Translations under genes and position numbers: made by a program
Part shown: piece by piece, positions 7,986-16,015 of the stretch
Numbering within the stretch: the first letter of the stretch is position 1
Layout: every line of letters starts with the position of its first letter
Notes under the pieces: generated by a model
What the model was told of the DNA's origin: nothing
The model's input: only the letters and a program-made list of their open reading frames with translations
The model's database searches: none
From: Cyanobacteria bacterium UBA1221
GTDB lineage: Bacteria; Cyanobacteriota; Vampirovibrionia; Gastranaerophilales; Gastranaerophilaceae
DNA length: 30,694 nt
Direction of reading: 5' to 3'
Assembly: GCA_002309425.1 (NCBI GenBank)
Contig: DBXD01000056.1
Span: forward strand, 68,324 to 99,017

Positions 7986-8456
7986 CTGTCTAGAAAAGCA
8001 AGAAACAATTTAATAAAAGACCCGGACAGCGGTTTTAACGATATAACAGACGAACTGCCGGAAGGTGAGGAAACTTCATTCTTTGGTGAGGAAGAACCGG
8101 AAGGAAACGGCAACACTCAGCAAGACCCTTTTAGCGAAGATGCAGAATGGAAAGAATCTGACCATCCTAGAAAGGAAAACGGACAGTTTGGCAATGGCGG
8201 CGGGAGTTCTTCTAAAAGCGAAAGAAAACCAAGCGAACGGCATAATAGGGTAAAAACCCGACAACGCAAACCGCTTTCAATGAGCAATTACGAAAAGGCG
8301 GTGTTAAGAGATGCAGTTGCCCGAAATCAGTTTAACGATGAGGAAAAAGGCAATGGCTATGCTGTAAGAAACACCAGTCAATATAGTTATTTAGTTAAGA
8401 TTGAAAATGCTGACCTTTTAAGTTATACTCCAATTAGCAGGAGCAAAATTAAATGA
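7986..8456 (+). pseudogene. 5'-truncated phage structural gene (portal/head region)
   Basis: An open frame without a start codon runs from just after TGA at 7983-7985 to TGA at 8454-8456, giving 156 residues. The sequence is highly acidic at first (PEGEETSFFGEEEPEG), then has EWKESDHPRKENGQFGNGGG, a pattern typical of C-terminal tails of phage portal and minor head proteins (D/E-HPRDENGRF). A Lys/Arg-rich helical stretch follows. There is no ATG before an internal Met near residue 105, so the 5' end is missing. It runs opposite to the flanking host genes. The next small ORF overlaps its stop (ATGA), as in intact phage operons, showing that local gene order is preserved. Confidence 0.65.
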
Positions 8457-8647
8457 CAAAAGAAGAACATTTAAAAGCATTACTTGATGATATATTTACC
8501 ACAAAACAGACTGTTACGGATATATTAGCTGTATTTCAAACCGACGGACAAAGACAGCTTTTAATAGATGAACTTGAAAACGGCTTAAATGACAAAGCTG
8601 TAATAATGCTTATGGCCTTTGATATAGTAAACGGGTTAGAAGTTTAA
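8453..8647 (+). CDS. Small phage-like protein in head-module remnant
   Basis: 64 residues, acidic and helical, starting MTKEEHLKALLDDIF. The ATG overlaps the stop of the preceding truncated phage gene (ATGA), and a GGAG lies about 9 nt upstream within that gene. I do not recognise a family. Its phage origin is inferred from its position between two phage structural gene fragments on the same strand. It appears intact, but with both neighbours broken it is unlikely to have a role in particle assembly. Confidence 0.5.
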   Translation: MTKEEHLKALLDDIFTTKQTVTDILAVFQTDGQRQLLIDELENGLNDKAVIMLMAFDIVNGLEV

Positions 8648-8657
8648 TTATAGAATT

Positions 8658-8738
8658 ATGAAACAACGCAACATAATAAAGGGCAAACCCCTTAATTTTA
8701 ACGTGGGCCTGCAAAAGTGGTATGTTAAGGAACTCTAA
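8658..8738 (+). pseudogene. 3'-truncated phage head protein start
   Basis: An ATG opens a 26-codon frame reading PLNFNVGLQKWYVKEL before TAA. The G-L-Q-x-W-Y-x-K-E-L pattern resembles the N-terminus of phage head morphogenesis (MuF-type) or minor head proteins, which normally continue for hundreds of residues. The stop at 8736-8738 abuts the stop codon of the minus-strand SPOR gene at 8739-8741, so the foreign DNA seems to have been cut within this gene. Confidence 0.4.
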
Positions 8739-9470
8739 TTAATCAGAAGAAACTCTTGCTGGATAATTATTCATTAAAAGTTTATTCGCAAGAGCCGATG
8801 CGGCATCTTTTGAATTAAATGCCCCTACCTGAAGCGTATATCCTCCGCCGATCTGTTTAATATTCGGAGCAACCCCTAAACCGGCATCCTGCAATATTCC
8901 CCTTGCGACTTCTGCCTGAGGCTGAGAACTGTACATACCTACATAAACCCTGTACGTTTTCAATGTCGGAGCCACCGGAACACTTACTACGGGAGCGGCA
9001 ACAGGTGCCTGCACAGGTTCAGAAGGCCCACTTACATGTACGGGAGAATCCGCATGGACATCGGGATTAACGGTTTCCGTTACATTAGGCTCATTTTCTG
9101 CTGGCATATTTTCAGCAGGTTCAGAACTTGCTTCCCTGCCTTTAGGAATCAAAACATAGCCGTCCTCTTCAATAAGCGCTGCATCCTCCTCTGACAACAT
9201 ACCGTCATCCTCAGCCTGAAGAGCTTTCAAACGGCTATCAACTTCTCGGAGATTATCTTCTTCCTGAGAATTATACGAATCATCACCTAATGTTATATCA
9301 ATATCCGGAGATAACATTTTTGCAAAACCCAGAAAAACAATCAGCAATACTATAAATATTGACATAAACATAGACACATTCTGCTTTTTGGGAAGATGCG
9401 GCTGCTTTCTGGTAACTTCGCCAAATGCTTTATTATTCATCGATTTTACTGAATCTTTTTCTACTCTCAT
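8739..9470 (-). CDS. SPOR-domain membrane protein
   Basis: A 243-residue bitopic protein. It has a short cytoplasmic N-terminus (1-32), one membrane helix (33-50), an acidic Pro/Val/Glu-rich linker (about 60-168), and a C-terminal SPOR domain (about 170-243) with two half-repeats, YRVYVGMYSSQPQAEVA and YTLQVGAFNSKDAASALA. SPOR domains bind denuded peptidoglycan glycans at division sites, so a cell-envelope or septal role is likely. AGAGGTG 8 nt upstream supports the start. It is the last gene of the HEAT-queC-DUF366-SPOR unit, 3 nt behind DUF366, and its stop abuts the phage fragment. It resembles FtsN/DamX-type proteins in layout but not in linker sequence. Confidence 0.88.
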   Translation of the reverse strand: MRVEKDSVKSMNNKAFGEVTRKQPHLPKKQNVSMFMSIFIVLLIVFLGFAKMLSPDIDITLGDDSYNSQEEDNLREVDSRLKALQAEDDGMLSEEDAALIEEDGYVLIPKGREASSEPAENMPAENEPNVTETVNPDVHADSPVHVSGPSEPVQAPVAAPVVSVPVAPTLKTYRVYVGMYSSQPQAEVARGILQDAGLGVAPNIKQIGGGYTLQVGAFNSKDAASALANKLLMNNYPARVSSD

Positions 9471-9473
9471 ATC

Positions 9474-10028
9474 TTATACACCTCTGACTTTAGTGCTTGC
9501 CATAACAATATCATCAATTTCTTCGGAATATCTTTTCAATACTTCTTCCGCAAAAGATTTTACATCCGTAATGTTCATATCCTCTGTCAATCCCGATGCC
9601 TCAACCGGAGCGCCTGAAGATATTATATTTATACCTGTATGAATTAATACTGAATTGACGGATTTTGTTGCGATTGATACCGTCAACTTTCTGCCGTCAT
9701 AAAACAAATCATCTCCGTCACGCCTAACAAGATACCCCATTTTTTCTAAACTTTCTTTAATTACAGTAATCAAAAGCCGCTGCCGAAACACCCCTTCAAT
9801 AAGGTTTACATTAAACTGTTCCGAAATAAAACTCAGCATACTTTTGCTGTATATGGGTTCATTATTTATAACATCTTCTATATCAACCATTTCGGCAAGT
9901 TTCACATCACATTCACCAATAAACGCAACAACAGCATCACCCTGAATTTTAAAATTTTTATAAATCCAGTGCGGACTAAGCTGAAAGCCTTCATACTTTA
10001 TATTTTTGTCAATAAATCTCGTTTGCAT
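9474..10028 (-). CDS. DUF366-family protein
   Basis: 184 residues. The start pattern, IDKNIKYEGFQLSPHWIY followed by IQGDAVVAFIGECDV, matches what I know of DUF366, a family of archaeal and bacterial proteins without an assigned function. There is no signal peptide or membrane helix. It begins 2 bp after the queC stop, so it is cotranscribed with queC. The pairing suggests a role near deazaguanine (queuosine) metabolism or its regulation, but this is inference from the neighbourhood. The family assignment is fairly confident. Confidence 0.75.
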   Translation of the reverse strand: MQTRFIDKNIKYEGFQLSPHWIYKNFKIQGDAVVAFIGECDVKLAEMVDIEDVINNEPIYSKSMLSFISEQFNVNLIEGVFRQRLLITVIKESLEKMGYLVRRDGDDLFYDGRKLTVSIATKSVNSVLIHTGINIISSGAPVEASGLTEDMNITDVKSFAEEVLKRYSEEIDDIVMASTKVRGV

Positions 10029-10030
10029 AA

Positions 10031-10702
10031 TTATTTTTTAAATATCAGTTTTTTGTAATAAGTATCATTGTTGTTTTCCAGGGCTTTTATAAATCTTATA
10101 CAGGACTCACATTCCCCGCAATGTTCTTTTTTTGAATCATAGCAACTATATGCCAGTTCTAAGGGAACAGAGTTCTCCAAAGCCACCCTTACTATATCAT
10201 TTTTGTCATATTTTATCAAGGGAGTTAATACTTTTGGTTTTACCCTGGTAGAATATTCAAATGCAGCATTCAACCTTCTTATAAAAATATCACTGTTATC
10301 GGGGAATGCTTTCGCTTCCTCTCTGTTTGCCCCGATTATTATATGAGAATAGTTGTCACTGTCCGCAAAAGCCGCAGCGATATTCAAAAACAATCCGTTA
10401 CGATTCGGAACCCAAACAGATTCAAGAGATTTATCGGAAACGACACCCTTAGGCAGCGGCTTTTCAGAAACTATTGCAGAAGCAGTTATATCTTTCAGCC
10501 AATCGAGTTTTATAACCTTATGATTTTTAATATTGTAATGTTTGCATATTTTTTTCGAGGCATTAATTTCATTTTGTAAGGATTTTTGCCCATAATCAAA
10601 AGTTAAGGCAAGTTCAATATTATATTTTTCATGACACAGTCCCGCACAGACCAAGGAATCCAAGCCGCCTGACAATAGTATAATTGATTTATTATGTATC
10701 AT
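10031..10702 (-). CDS. queC: 7-cyano-7-deazaguanine synthase
   Basis: QueC converts 7-carboxy-7-deazaguanine to preQ0 using ATP and ammonia, on the way to queuosine. The 223-residue protein has the PP-loop SGGLDS at 11-16, a FDYGQKS segment, and a C-terminal zinc site with cysteines in YSCYDSKKEHCGECESC. The frame is open to 10729, but I choose the ATG at 10702: AGGA sits 5 nt upstream, the length then fits the family, and the start overlaps the end of the HEAT gene (stop at 10692-10694). queD, queE and queF are not nearby. Confidence 0.93.
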   Translation of the reverse strand: MIHNKSIILLSGGLDSLVCAGLCHEKYNIELALTFDYGQKSLQNEINASKKICKHYNIKNHKVIKLDWLKDITASAIVSEKPLPKGVVSDKSLESVWVPNRNGLFLNIAAAFADSDNYSHIIIGANREEAKAFPDNSDIFIRRLNAAFEYSTRVKPKVLTPLIKYDKNDIVRVALENSVPLELAYSCYDSKKEHCGECESCIRFIKALENNNDTYYKKLIFKK

Positions 10703-11639
10703 CATCTTCCTCATTTTCATATTCATCAATAATAGATGAGGCCTCTGATTTTAAATTATCCGAATACCCTTTATCCGAAAGGACCTCATCAAGAATTTTT
10801 CTGCCCTTCATATTATAAAGAGCAATAAGAGCATTTTTTTGAACTTCTTCGTCAGTATCTTTTAAGCAATTTTTAATTAAATCATAAGATTCTTCATTAT
10901 CGGAATCCATTAATGCCTCTATCGCATTTATTCTGATTTGAGGTGACTCATCAGACAAAGACCGCTTTAATGCCCGGAAAACCCTGCTGTTATCCGAGGC
11001 TTTAAGCTTTCCCAAAGCCTCTAACACGCGCTCCTTCAAAAAAGTAAATTTATCAACAAGACCGTTTTTTGTTTCAAGAATACCAACAAGAGAATCTATT
11101 GCACGGGCATCTCCTAACATTCCAAGAGCAGAGGCTGCAGATTCTCTTAAATAGACCGACTTTTCATCTTCATCTTTTACAACATCAATAAGAGGTGCAA
11201 CAGCATACTTATCACCTATTTTTCCGAGTGCATCCGCACACGCAAAGCGAATTTTATAATTTTCTTTTTTATTATTTAAACAATACAACAGTGCATTGAC
11301 AGCTGATGTATCTTTTAAATTGGCAATGGCTTTTGCCGCCATAACTCTGACATTTATGCAATCGTCTTTATCAAAGTCATCATAGGCAAGCGTTTTACCT
11401 AACAGAACATCTATCAGCGGAGCCAGAGAATCCTTATTTCTGATTTTATCTTCAAACCTGATTATTTCTGCCAATTTTTCAGGTTGTCTGCAAGTAACGA
11501 TAAAATAATTATAAATCTTTACAAGACTTTCTTCATCATATTCCGAAGAAAGTTGCTCAACAGCATCCACCGTACCGGAGATGTTCCCCGGTTCGTTTAT
11601 CGCACATCTTATGGAAAGATTTTCAAAATCAATATCCAT
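10692..11639 (-). CDS. HEAT-repeat (PBS-lyase type) protein
   Basis: 315 residues, largely tandem helical HEAT repeats of the type also found in phycobilisome lyases. Units such as VRVMAAKAIANLKDTSAVNALL, IRFACADALGKIGDKYAVAPLI and LRESAASALGMLGDARAIDSLV lie at about 98-190, with further units to about 290. It ends in an acidic tail (EYENEEDDDT). No enzyme motif is present, so it is probably a protein-protein scaffold. The start is taken as ATG 11637-11639 behind AGGTGA; a GTG two codons upstream (11643-11645) overlaps that site. It is the first gene of the four-gene unit running to the SPOR gene and overlaps queC by 11 nt. Confidence 0.82.
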   Translation of the reverse strand: MDIDFENLSIRCAINEPGNISGTVDAVEQLSSEYDEESLVKIYNYFIVTCRQPEKLAEIIRFEDKIRNKDSLAPLIDVLLGKTLAYDDFDKDDCINVRVMAAKAIANLKDTSAVNALLYCLNNKKENYKIRFACADALGKIGDKYAVAPLIDVVKDEDEKSVYLRESAASALGMLGDARAIDSLVGILETKNGLVDKFTFLKERVLEALGKLKASDNSRVFRALKRSLSDESPQIRINAIEALMDSDNEESYDLIKNCLKDTDEEVQKNALIALYNMKGRKILDEVLSDKGYSDNLKSEASSIIDEYENEEDDDT

Positions 11640-11665
11640 CTTCACCTAAAACCTATACAACCAAA

Positions 11666-11694
11666 ACTATATAATATTTTTGCATGCTTTACAA
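11666..11694 (-). promoter_or_regulatory. Sigma70-type promoter of HEAT-queC-DUF366-SPOR unit
   Basis: On the minus strand, TTGTAA (11689-11694) and TATAGT (11666-11671) are separated by 17 bp, 26 bp upstream of the HEAT-gene start. Confidence 0.6.
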
Positions 11695-11739
11695 CATTGT
11701 TACCGTTTACGGATAGATTAATTAATTTGCTGCAATACT

Positions 11740-12420
11740 CTATATTTTCATAGAGCCGCTATTACCGTAAACATTACGGGTTGCATGGTTTCTAAAATTA
11801 TCAAAACTTACATAATTTAACGGGGAAGAATTATTGTCAGCCGGCTTTTGCGGGATATACTGGTCAATCATTTTTTTCTGCCTGTTTGAAGCATAGTAAT
11901 TTCTTAATACCGGAGTAATCAGGTTGCTTGATATTATTGAACCGGCAAGGCCCATTATAACTTCTGATCCGTTGTTAAATGGTTTGTATAGTGGTTCAAA
12001 CACAGACTTATATTCCGGGAGTTTTTCTATGTTAAAATCCCAGTCGCCGGCATAAACTTTTCCCTGCAATCTCTTTCCGCCTTTTTCAAGCACATATCCC
12101 TTTGTCTTTAAAGCATTAAGTAACTCTTTTGAGCAAATTTTGCACGATTGGGTAAGTTTTTTGCCAATAAATTTTATCCCAGAGGTAAGGGTATAAAAGG
12201 ACAGAATATTTACGGCAGCATCTCCCAACTCCTGAGGAATAAGAAACATCTTTTGTTCGGGAGAAAGTTTTTTATTAAATGCTAATGCGGTAATTTGTGC
12301 CGCTGAAGATAATATCCACCCGACAGCACCTGTATGCAGCAACATTTTTCCCGGATTTTTTGCATATGCATTAAAGATGAAGTTCTTAAAATTATTCCAA
12401 ATTTTTACAGGAGAAAACAT
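11740..12420 (-). CDS. Orphan membrane-associated protein A
   Basis: 226 residues with hydrophobic stretches at about 25-48, 60-85 and 155-172, suggesting an integral or membrane-associated protein with a polar C-terminal tail rich in Asn and Ser. I do not recognise the family. Around residue 53 it has LSPEQKMFLIPQE, similar to TSPQQRLLLGATA in its upstream partner, so the two may be distant paralogues. Its ATG overlaps the partner's stop (TAATG), with GGAGGA about 10 nt upstream inside the partner gene. The overlap implies coupled translation and perhaps a hetero-complex. Probably a lineage-restricted family. Confidence 0.65.
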   Translation of the reverse strand: MFSPVKIWNNFKNFIFNAYAKNPGKMLLHTGAVGWILSSAAQITALAFNKKLSPEQKMFLIPQELGDAAVNILSFYTLTSGIKFIGKKLTQSCKICSKELLNALKTKGYVLEKGGKRLQGKVYAGDWDFNIEKLPEYKSVFEPLYKPFNNGSEVIMGLAGSIISSNLITPVLRNYYASNRQKKMIDQYIPQKPADNNSSPLNYVSFDNFRNHATRNVYGNSGSMKI

Positions 12421-13025
12421 TATTCAGTTCCTCCTTTCACCTTAGACCGTTTTCTGACAAATTTGTCAAGAAAATTGCTGCATTTTTCATTTTCCATCAG
12501 GAAATTGGTGAGTTTGTTTGTCCACGGAGCATCAATTCCAAAATTTGTAAATAGCATAATAAACAATGAAATAAAGGTTCCCATTGCATTACGATAATGC
12601 GTAAGTTCATCTGTCATTGATGAGGTAAGTTTTTCCGAGGACAAAAGTGTTTTAAATTTTTTGACGATAGGTTTTATATTTTGGGGTATTGCATCAAGCG
12701 GCACAGACATGGCTTTTACGGCTTTAATGCTTAAATGGCGGATTATAACACCGGTAAAGGTTCCGACAACTATTTTGGATATAGTTTTTGCAACGGAGGC
12801 TTTTTTGGTAGGTTCATCTACATTTTTATTTCTCGCATCAATCCCGGGCTGCATAAATATAGCGGTTGCTCCCAGCAATAAGCGCTGCTGGGGAGAGGTC
12901 CATTTTCTGCCGATATGCTCAACAGAATTTATAACACTATTCTTGGCAACAGTTACACTCGGAATACCATTATATAGTGATTTTAATCTGCCAATTATCG
13001 GATATGTAATTTTTCCTACCGCCAT
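12420..13025 (-). CDS. Orphan membrane-associated protein B
   Basis: 201 residues. Segments at about 48-58, 85-97 and 146-162 are hydrophobic or amphipathic. The motif TSPQQRLLLGATAIFMQP at about 43-60, followed by a Lys-rich region and IVVGTFTGVIIRHLSIK, looks like a conserved core that I associate, from memory only, with Gastranaerophilales orphan proteins. A GGTAGG lies just upstream of the ATG. It is the first of a two-gene unit with protein A. Function is unknown; both are basic and could sit at the membrane surface. Confidence 0.65.
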   Translation of the reverse strand: MAVGKITYPIIGRLKSLYNGIPSVTVAKNSVINSVEHIGRKWTSPQQRLLLGATAIFMQPGIDARNKNVDEPTKKASVAKTISKIVVGTFTGVIIRHLSIKAVKAMSVPLDAIPQNIKPIVKKFKTLLSSEKLTSSMTDELTHYRNAMGTFISLFIMLFTNFGIDAPWTNKLTNFLMENEKCSNFLDKFVRKRSKVKGGTE

Positions 13026-13102
13026 ATATACCTACCCACATCTTTAAAGATACTAAAGATTAGGAATTGCTTTTATTTCGGCGAAATTTTACAAATATTT
13101 AC

Positions 13103-13139
13103 AAAAAAATTCTGCAAAACACAGAATTTTGCAGAATTT
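13103..13139 (-). terminator. Intrinsic terminator of glgC
   Basis: A perfect 12-bp inverted repeat, AATTCTGCAAAA (13108-13119) and TTTTGCAGAATT (13127-13138), has a 7-nt loop. On the minus strand it is followed by a seven-T run. It lies 17 bp past the glgC stop codon. Confidence 0.9.
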
Positions 13140-13155
13140 AGATAAAAATTAAAAT

Positions 13156-14391
13156 TTATAATATTGCACCCTTCGGAACAACTGTAACGCCACCCGAAGA
13201 AACATGGAAGCCCCTGCTTTCATCTTCTTCCCTGTCAAAACCAATTCTTGTATTCGGAGGAATAACAACATTCTTATCAATTATTGCTCTTCTTATTTTT
13301 GAATATCTGCCAACCGAAACATTTTCCATAAGAATACTCTCATAGACCTGAGAATAACTGTTGATTTTCACTTTTGGTGATAGTACGCATCTGGATATAC
13401 TCCCGCCGGAAACGATACATCCTTCAGATACCATTGAATTTGTCGCCATTCCGACCCTATCGCCTTCTTCCCATATAAATTTTGCCGGAGGATAGTTATA
13501 ATTAAAAGTACGTAACGGCCAATCCCTTGAATACAAATTCAATTCGGGCGTAGCTGACAGTAAATCCATATTTGCCTGCCAGTACGCATCAATACTACCT
13601 ACATCTCTCCAATAACCTCTTTCAGTATCGGTAATCCCCGGAAACTCATTTATTGCAAAGTTATAAATATAAATATTTTTACCTTCGTTCAACATCATTG
13701 GAATTACGTTTTTTCCAAAATCATGTTTTGATTCCTGGATATTTGCATCTTTTTCAAGAGCCTCAACAATTATCCCCTTATTAAAAATATAATTACCCAT
13801 AGAAGCAAGGCACATATTAGGATTACCGGGAATTGATTTAGGTTTATATTGCGGTTTTTCAACAAAATTTGTTAATTTCCAATTATTATCAACCTCAATA
13901 ATACCAAATTCAGATGCTTCTTCAATCGGAATCGGAATTGCCGATATTGTTAAATCGGCATGTTTTGCTTTATGAAAATCCAGCATCTGTGAAACATCCA
14001 TTTTATAAATATGATCTCCCCCAAAAATACAAACATATTTCGGATCTTCATCTTTTATATGAAACATATTTTGATAAATTGCATCAGCAGTACCCTTGTA
14101 CCAGTCCTGCCCCGTTCTCATCTGCGCCGGAGCTAAATCCACATACTGGTTCAAAAACGGGGACAGTGCCCACCCTCTTGTTATGTGCCTGTTAAGAGAA
14201 TCCGATTTATACTGTGTCAATACCTTTATCTTAAAGAATCCCGAATTTATGAAATTATTTAAAACAAAGTCAATAATTCTGTACCGACCGCCAAACGGGA
14301 CAGCAGGTTTTGCTCTGTCCTTGGTTAAAGGAAGAAGTCTTTTCCCTTCACCGCCTGCTAAAATCATAACCAAAGAATCATCAATCGACAT
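13156..14391 (-). CDS. glgC: Glucose-1-phosphate adenylyltransferase
   Basis: 411 residues, standard GlgC length. It makes ADP-glucose, the committed donor for glycogen synthesis. The N-terminal Rossmann-like domain carries ILAGGEGKRLLPLTKDRAKP at about 10-29, and WYKGTADAIYQN and FGGDHIYKMD around 95-130. FVEKP is present, and the C-terminal left-handed beta-helix (VSEGCIVSGGSISRCVLSP and on) is the allosteric and oligomerisation domain. AGGG 7-8 nt upstream supports the ATG. It is followed by a strong terminator. It lies 44 bp after lgt, so it may be read from its own weak promoter or from the lgt unit. No glycogen synthase or branching enzyme is in the window. Confidence 0.97.
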   Translation of the reverse strand: MSIDDSLVMILAGGEGKRLLPLTKDRAKPAVPFGGRYRIIDFVLNNFINSGFFKIKVLTQYKSDSLNRHITRGWALSPFLNQYVDLAPAQMRTGQDWYKGTADAIYQNMFHIKDEDPKYVCIFGGDHIYKMDVSQMLDFHKAKHADLTISAIPIPIEEASEFGIIEVDNNWKLTNFVEKPQYKPKSIPGNPNMCLASMGNYIFNKGIIVEALEKDANIQESKHDFGKNVIPMMLNEGKNIYIYNFAINEFPGITDTERGYWRDVGSIDAYWQANMDLLSATPELNLYSRDWPLRTFNYNYPPAKFIWEEGDRVGMATNSMVSEGCIVSGGSISRCVLSPKVKINSYSQVYESILMENVSVGRYSKIRRAIIDKNVVIPPNTRIGFDREEDESRGFHVSSGGVTVVPKGAIL

Positions 14392-14421
14392 ATTTTAACC
14401 CTCAATTTTACCTTTAAAATC

Positions 14422-14449
14422 ATTATACAATAAAATTAAAAATTGTTAT
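14422..14449 (-). promoter_or_regulatory. Possible promoter of glgC
   Basis: A perfect TATAAT on the minus strand (14422-14427) lies about 30 bp before the glgC start. The only -35 in register is ATAACA (14444-14449), 16 bp away and inside the end of lgt, so support is partial. Confidence 0.4.
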
Positions 14450-15242
14450 CTTTTACTTTTGCGAATTTAATAACAAATATAATTCCAAATACCCCTATAA
14501 TTAAAAGTATCAATGAAATAATCTGAGCAATATGAACACCTGAAACATTCAACACGCTGTCCGTTCTTAAATTCTCAATAAATATTCTTACAACCGAGTA
14601 TAATATCAGATATAAGAAGAACACAAGCCCCGGTTTTTTTACCCCAAAAAATTTTAGAAACATATACAAAACAAAAAATACTAATAAATCCAGAATACTT
14701 TCATATAAAAATGTCGGATGAAAATATTTGTATGAGGCCAGCGCATCAGGACGCTGCGCCAAAGGTATATATAGTTTCCACGGGAGATTCGTCGGAATTC
14801 CGAAGGCCTCTGAATTAAAGAAATTTCCCCATCGCCCGATGCTTTGCGCAAGGATAGTTCCGCAGGCAAACACATCGAGAAGTTTAAAACTGTTTATCTT
14901 ATACATCTTAGAAAATCCAACAAGCGCAAGAACACCCATAAGCAAGGCGCCATGAATGGACAATCCGCCCTCCCTAATATTAAAAATTTCAAGAGGGTGA
15001 CTAAAATACTTTACAGGATTCAGGCAGCAATAATATAATCTTGCTCCTATAATACCGGCGAGTAAAAGATAAGCAGCAAAATCCCAGACATAACCGCTTT
15101 TTTCATCGGGATGTATCTTTTTCAATAATTTATATGCTACAATTACCCCAACAAGACAGGCCACAGCCATTATTATACCGTAATAATATATATTAAAACC
15201 GTTAAAACTTATTAAAATATCACCCGGAGATTTTAAAACCAC
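14436..15242 (-). CDS. lgt: Prolipoprotein diacylglyceryl transferase
   Basis: 268 residues with about seven membrane helices. Lgt transfers diacylglycerol from phosphatidylglycerol to the lipobox cysteine of prolipoproteins in the inner membrane. Diagnostic segments are IIGARLYYCCLNP, REGGLSIHGALLMG (catalytic His region), the signature QSIGRWGNFFNSEAFG around 135-150, and HPTFLYESILDL. The start is GTG at 15240-15242, 2 nt after the TAG of the upstream lipoprotein gene, with no strong Shine-Dalgarno, so translation is probably coupled. The enzyme is encoded next to a likely substrate of its own. Confidence 0.96.
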   Translation of the reverse strand: MVLKSPGDILISFNGFNIYYYGIIMAVACLVGVIVAYKLLKKIHPDEKSGYVWDFAAYLLLAGIIGARLYYCCLNPVKYFSHPLEIFNIREGGLSIHGALLMGVLALVGFSKMYKINSFKLLDVFACGTILAQSIGRWGNFFNSEAFGIPTNLPWKLYIPLAQRPDALASYKYFHPTFLYESILDLLVFFVLYMFLKFFGVKKPGLVFFLYLILYSVVRIFIENLRTDSVLNVSGVHIAQIISLILLIIGVFGIIFVIKFAKVKDNNF

Positions 15243-15244
15243 AA

Positions 15245-15853
15245 CTATTCTTTCACTTTATCTGTTTCCAGACTAATACTCTTTTCAAGTTTACTAATCT
15301 GATTTCTTACTTCTTCCTCATCTTCACTTGATTTTGAACGAGATAAATATTCATTATAATTTTTTATGGCATCATTTCGCAAATCCAGAATATACTGTTT
15401 TTCAGAATCCGTAAGTTTAACTTCATTTTTTTCACCTACTGATAAATCATCACTATAAACAGCATCTTCCTGAGAGGTTTTTAAATCGCCATTTTCATCA
15501 AGAAACAATGTTCCGCTTTCCAAATCAACCGCCAAATTTTCTTCCGCTACGGCAAGAGAATAATAACTGTCAGCAAAATCCGGGTTTAGATTTATTGCCT
15601 TTTGGTAAGACTTCATTGCATTTATGTAATCTTCAGTTTTCGTATAGGCAACAGCTAAATTATAATGTGACTCAAAAACCGAATTATCAATGTCAATACT
15701 TGATTTCAGTCTTTCTATTGCCTCCTGATAATTTCCCTGTTCCATGTATGTCATGGCTTTACCGTTTAATTCCTGTACTGCAAAACTATTTATACATGCA
15801 GTTGTAACTACGGATATAGAAAGAATACAAACCAGCAACAGCGCTTTTTTCAT
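15245..15853 (-). CDS. TPR-repeat lipoprotein
   Basis: 202 residues. A signal peptide, MKKALLLVCILSISVVTTAC, ends in a candidate lipobox with Cys20. The residue at -3 is Thr rather than the usual Leu, so the lipobox is imperfect. Two to three TPR units follow (about 29-108): AMTYMEQGNYQEAIERLKSS, SHYNLAVAYTKTEDYINAMK and SYYSLAVAEENLA. The acidic C-terminal part is predicted helical and ends in Lys/Glu-rich sequence. It is likely tethered to a membrane as a scaffold. AGGG 8 nt upstream supports the ATG. It is the first gene of the lgt unit, behind a good promoter at 15883-15911. Confidence 0.85.
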   Translation of the reverse strand: MKKALLLVCILSISVVTTACINSFAVQELNGKAMTYMEQGNYQEAIERLKSSIDIDNSVFESHYNLAVAYTKTEDYINAMKSYQKAINLNPDFADSYYSLAVAEENLAVDLESGTLFLDENGDLKTSQEDAVYSDDLSVGEKNEVKLTDSEKQYILDLRNDAIKNYNEYLSRSKSSEDEEEVRNQISKLEKSISLETDKVKE

Positions 15854-15882
15854 ATATTAACCCTCTCTCTCAAGTATAATTG

Positions 15883-15911
15883 ATACTACAATAAGTTTTT
15901 AAATAAGTCAA
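15883..15911 (-). promoter_or_regulatory. Sigma70-type promoter of TPR lipoprotein-lgt unit
   Basis: On the minus strand, TTGACT (15906-15911) and TAGTAT (15883-15888) are separated by 17 bp, 29 bp before the ATG. It is divergent from the promoter of the Clp-domain operon. Confidence 0.65.
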
Positions 15912-15941
15912 ATTTGTTATCAATACATTTTGGCATGTATC

Positions 15942-15970
15942 TTCCTAAAATAAAAAATTTGTGTTATACT
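15942..15970 (+). promoter_or_regulatory. Extended -10 promoter of the Clp-domain/ruvX/tilS operon
   Basis: TATACT at 15965-15970 is preceded by TGT, a TGn extended -10. A weak TTCCTA -35 lies 17 bp upstream (15942-15947). It is 45 bp before the first gene of the operon. Confidence 0.6.
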
Positions 15971-16015
15971 AAACAAGCAGACGACAGACAAGAATCTGTT
16001 CATAAGGAGTTAGAT

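Noticed and set aside
8065..8264. Two 62-codon ORFs on opposite strands in the phage remnant
   Set aside because: Both are out of frame with the longer start-less phage frame (7986-8456), which alone shows the acidic tail and DHPRKENGQFG pattern and an ATGA overlap with the next gene.
12661..13047. 128-codon plus-strand ORF opposite orphan membrane protein B
   Set aside because: The minus-strand frame has a good start, a coupled neighbour and a conserved-looking core; the plus frame is just the hydrophobic antisense reading.
15914..16015. N-terminal extension of the ClpX-type zinc protein
   Set aside because: The extension contains the promoter -10 and the Shine-Dalgarno of the ATG at 16016.
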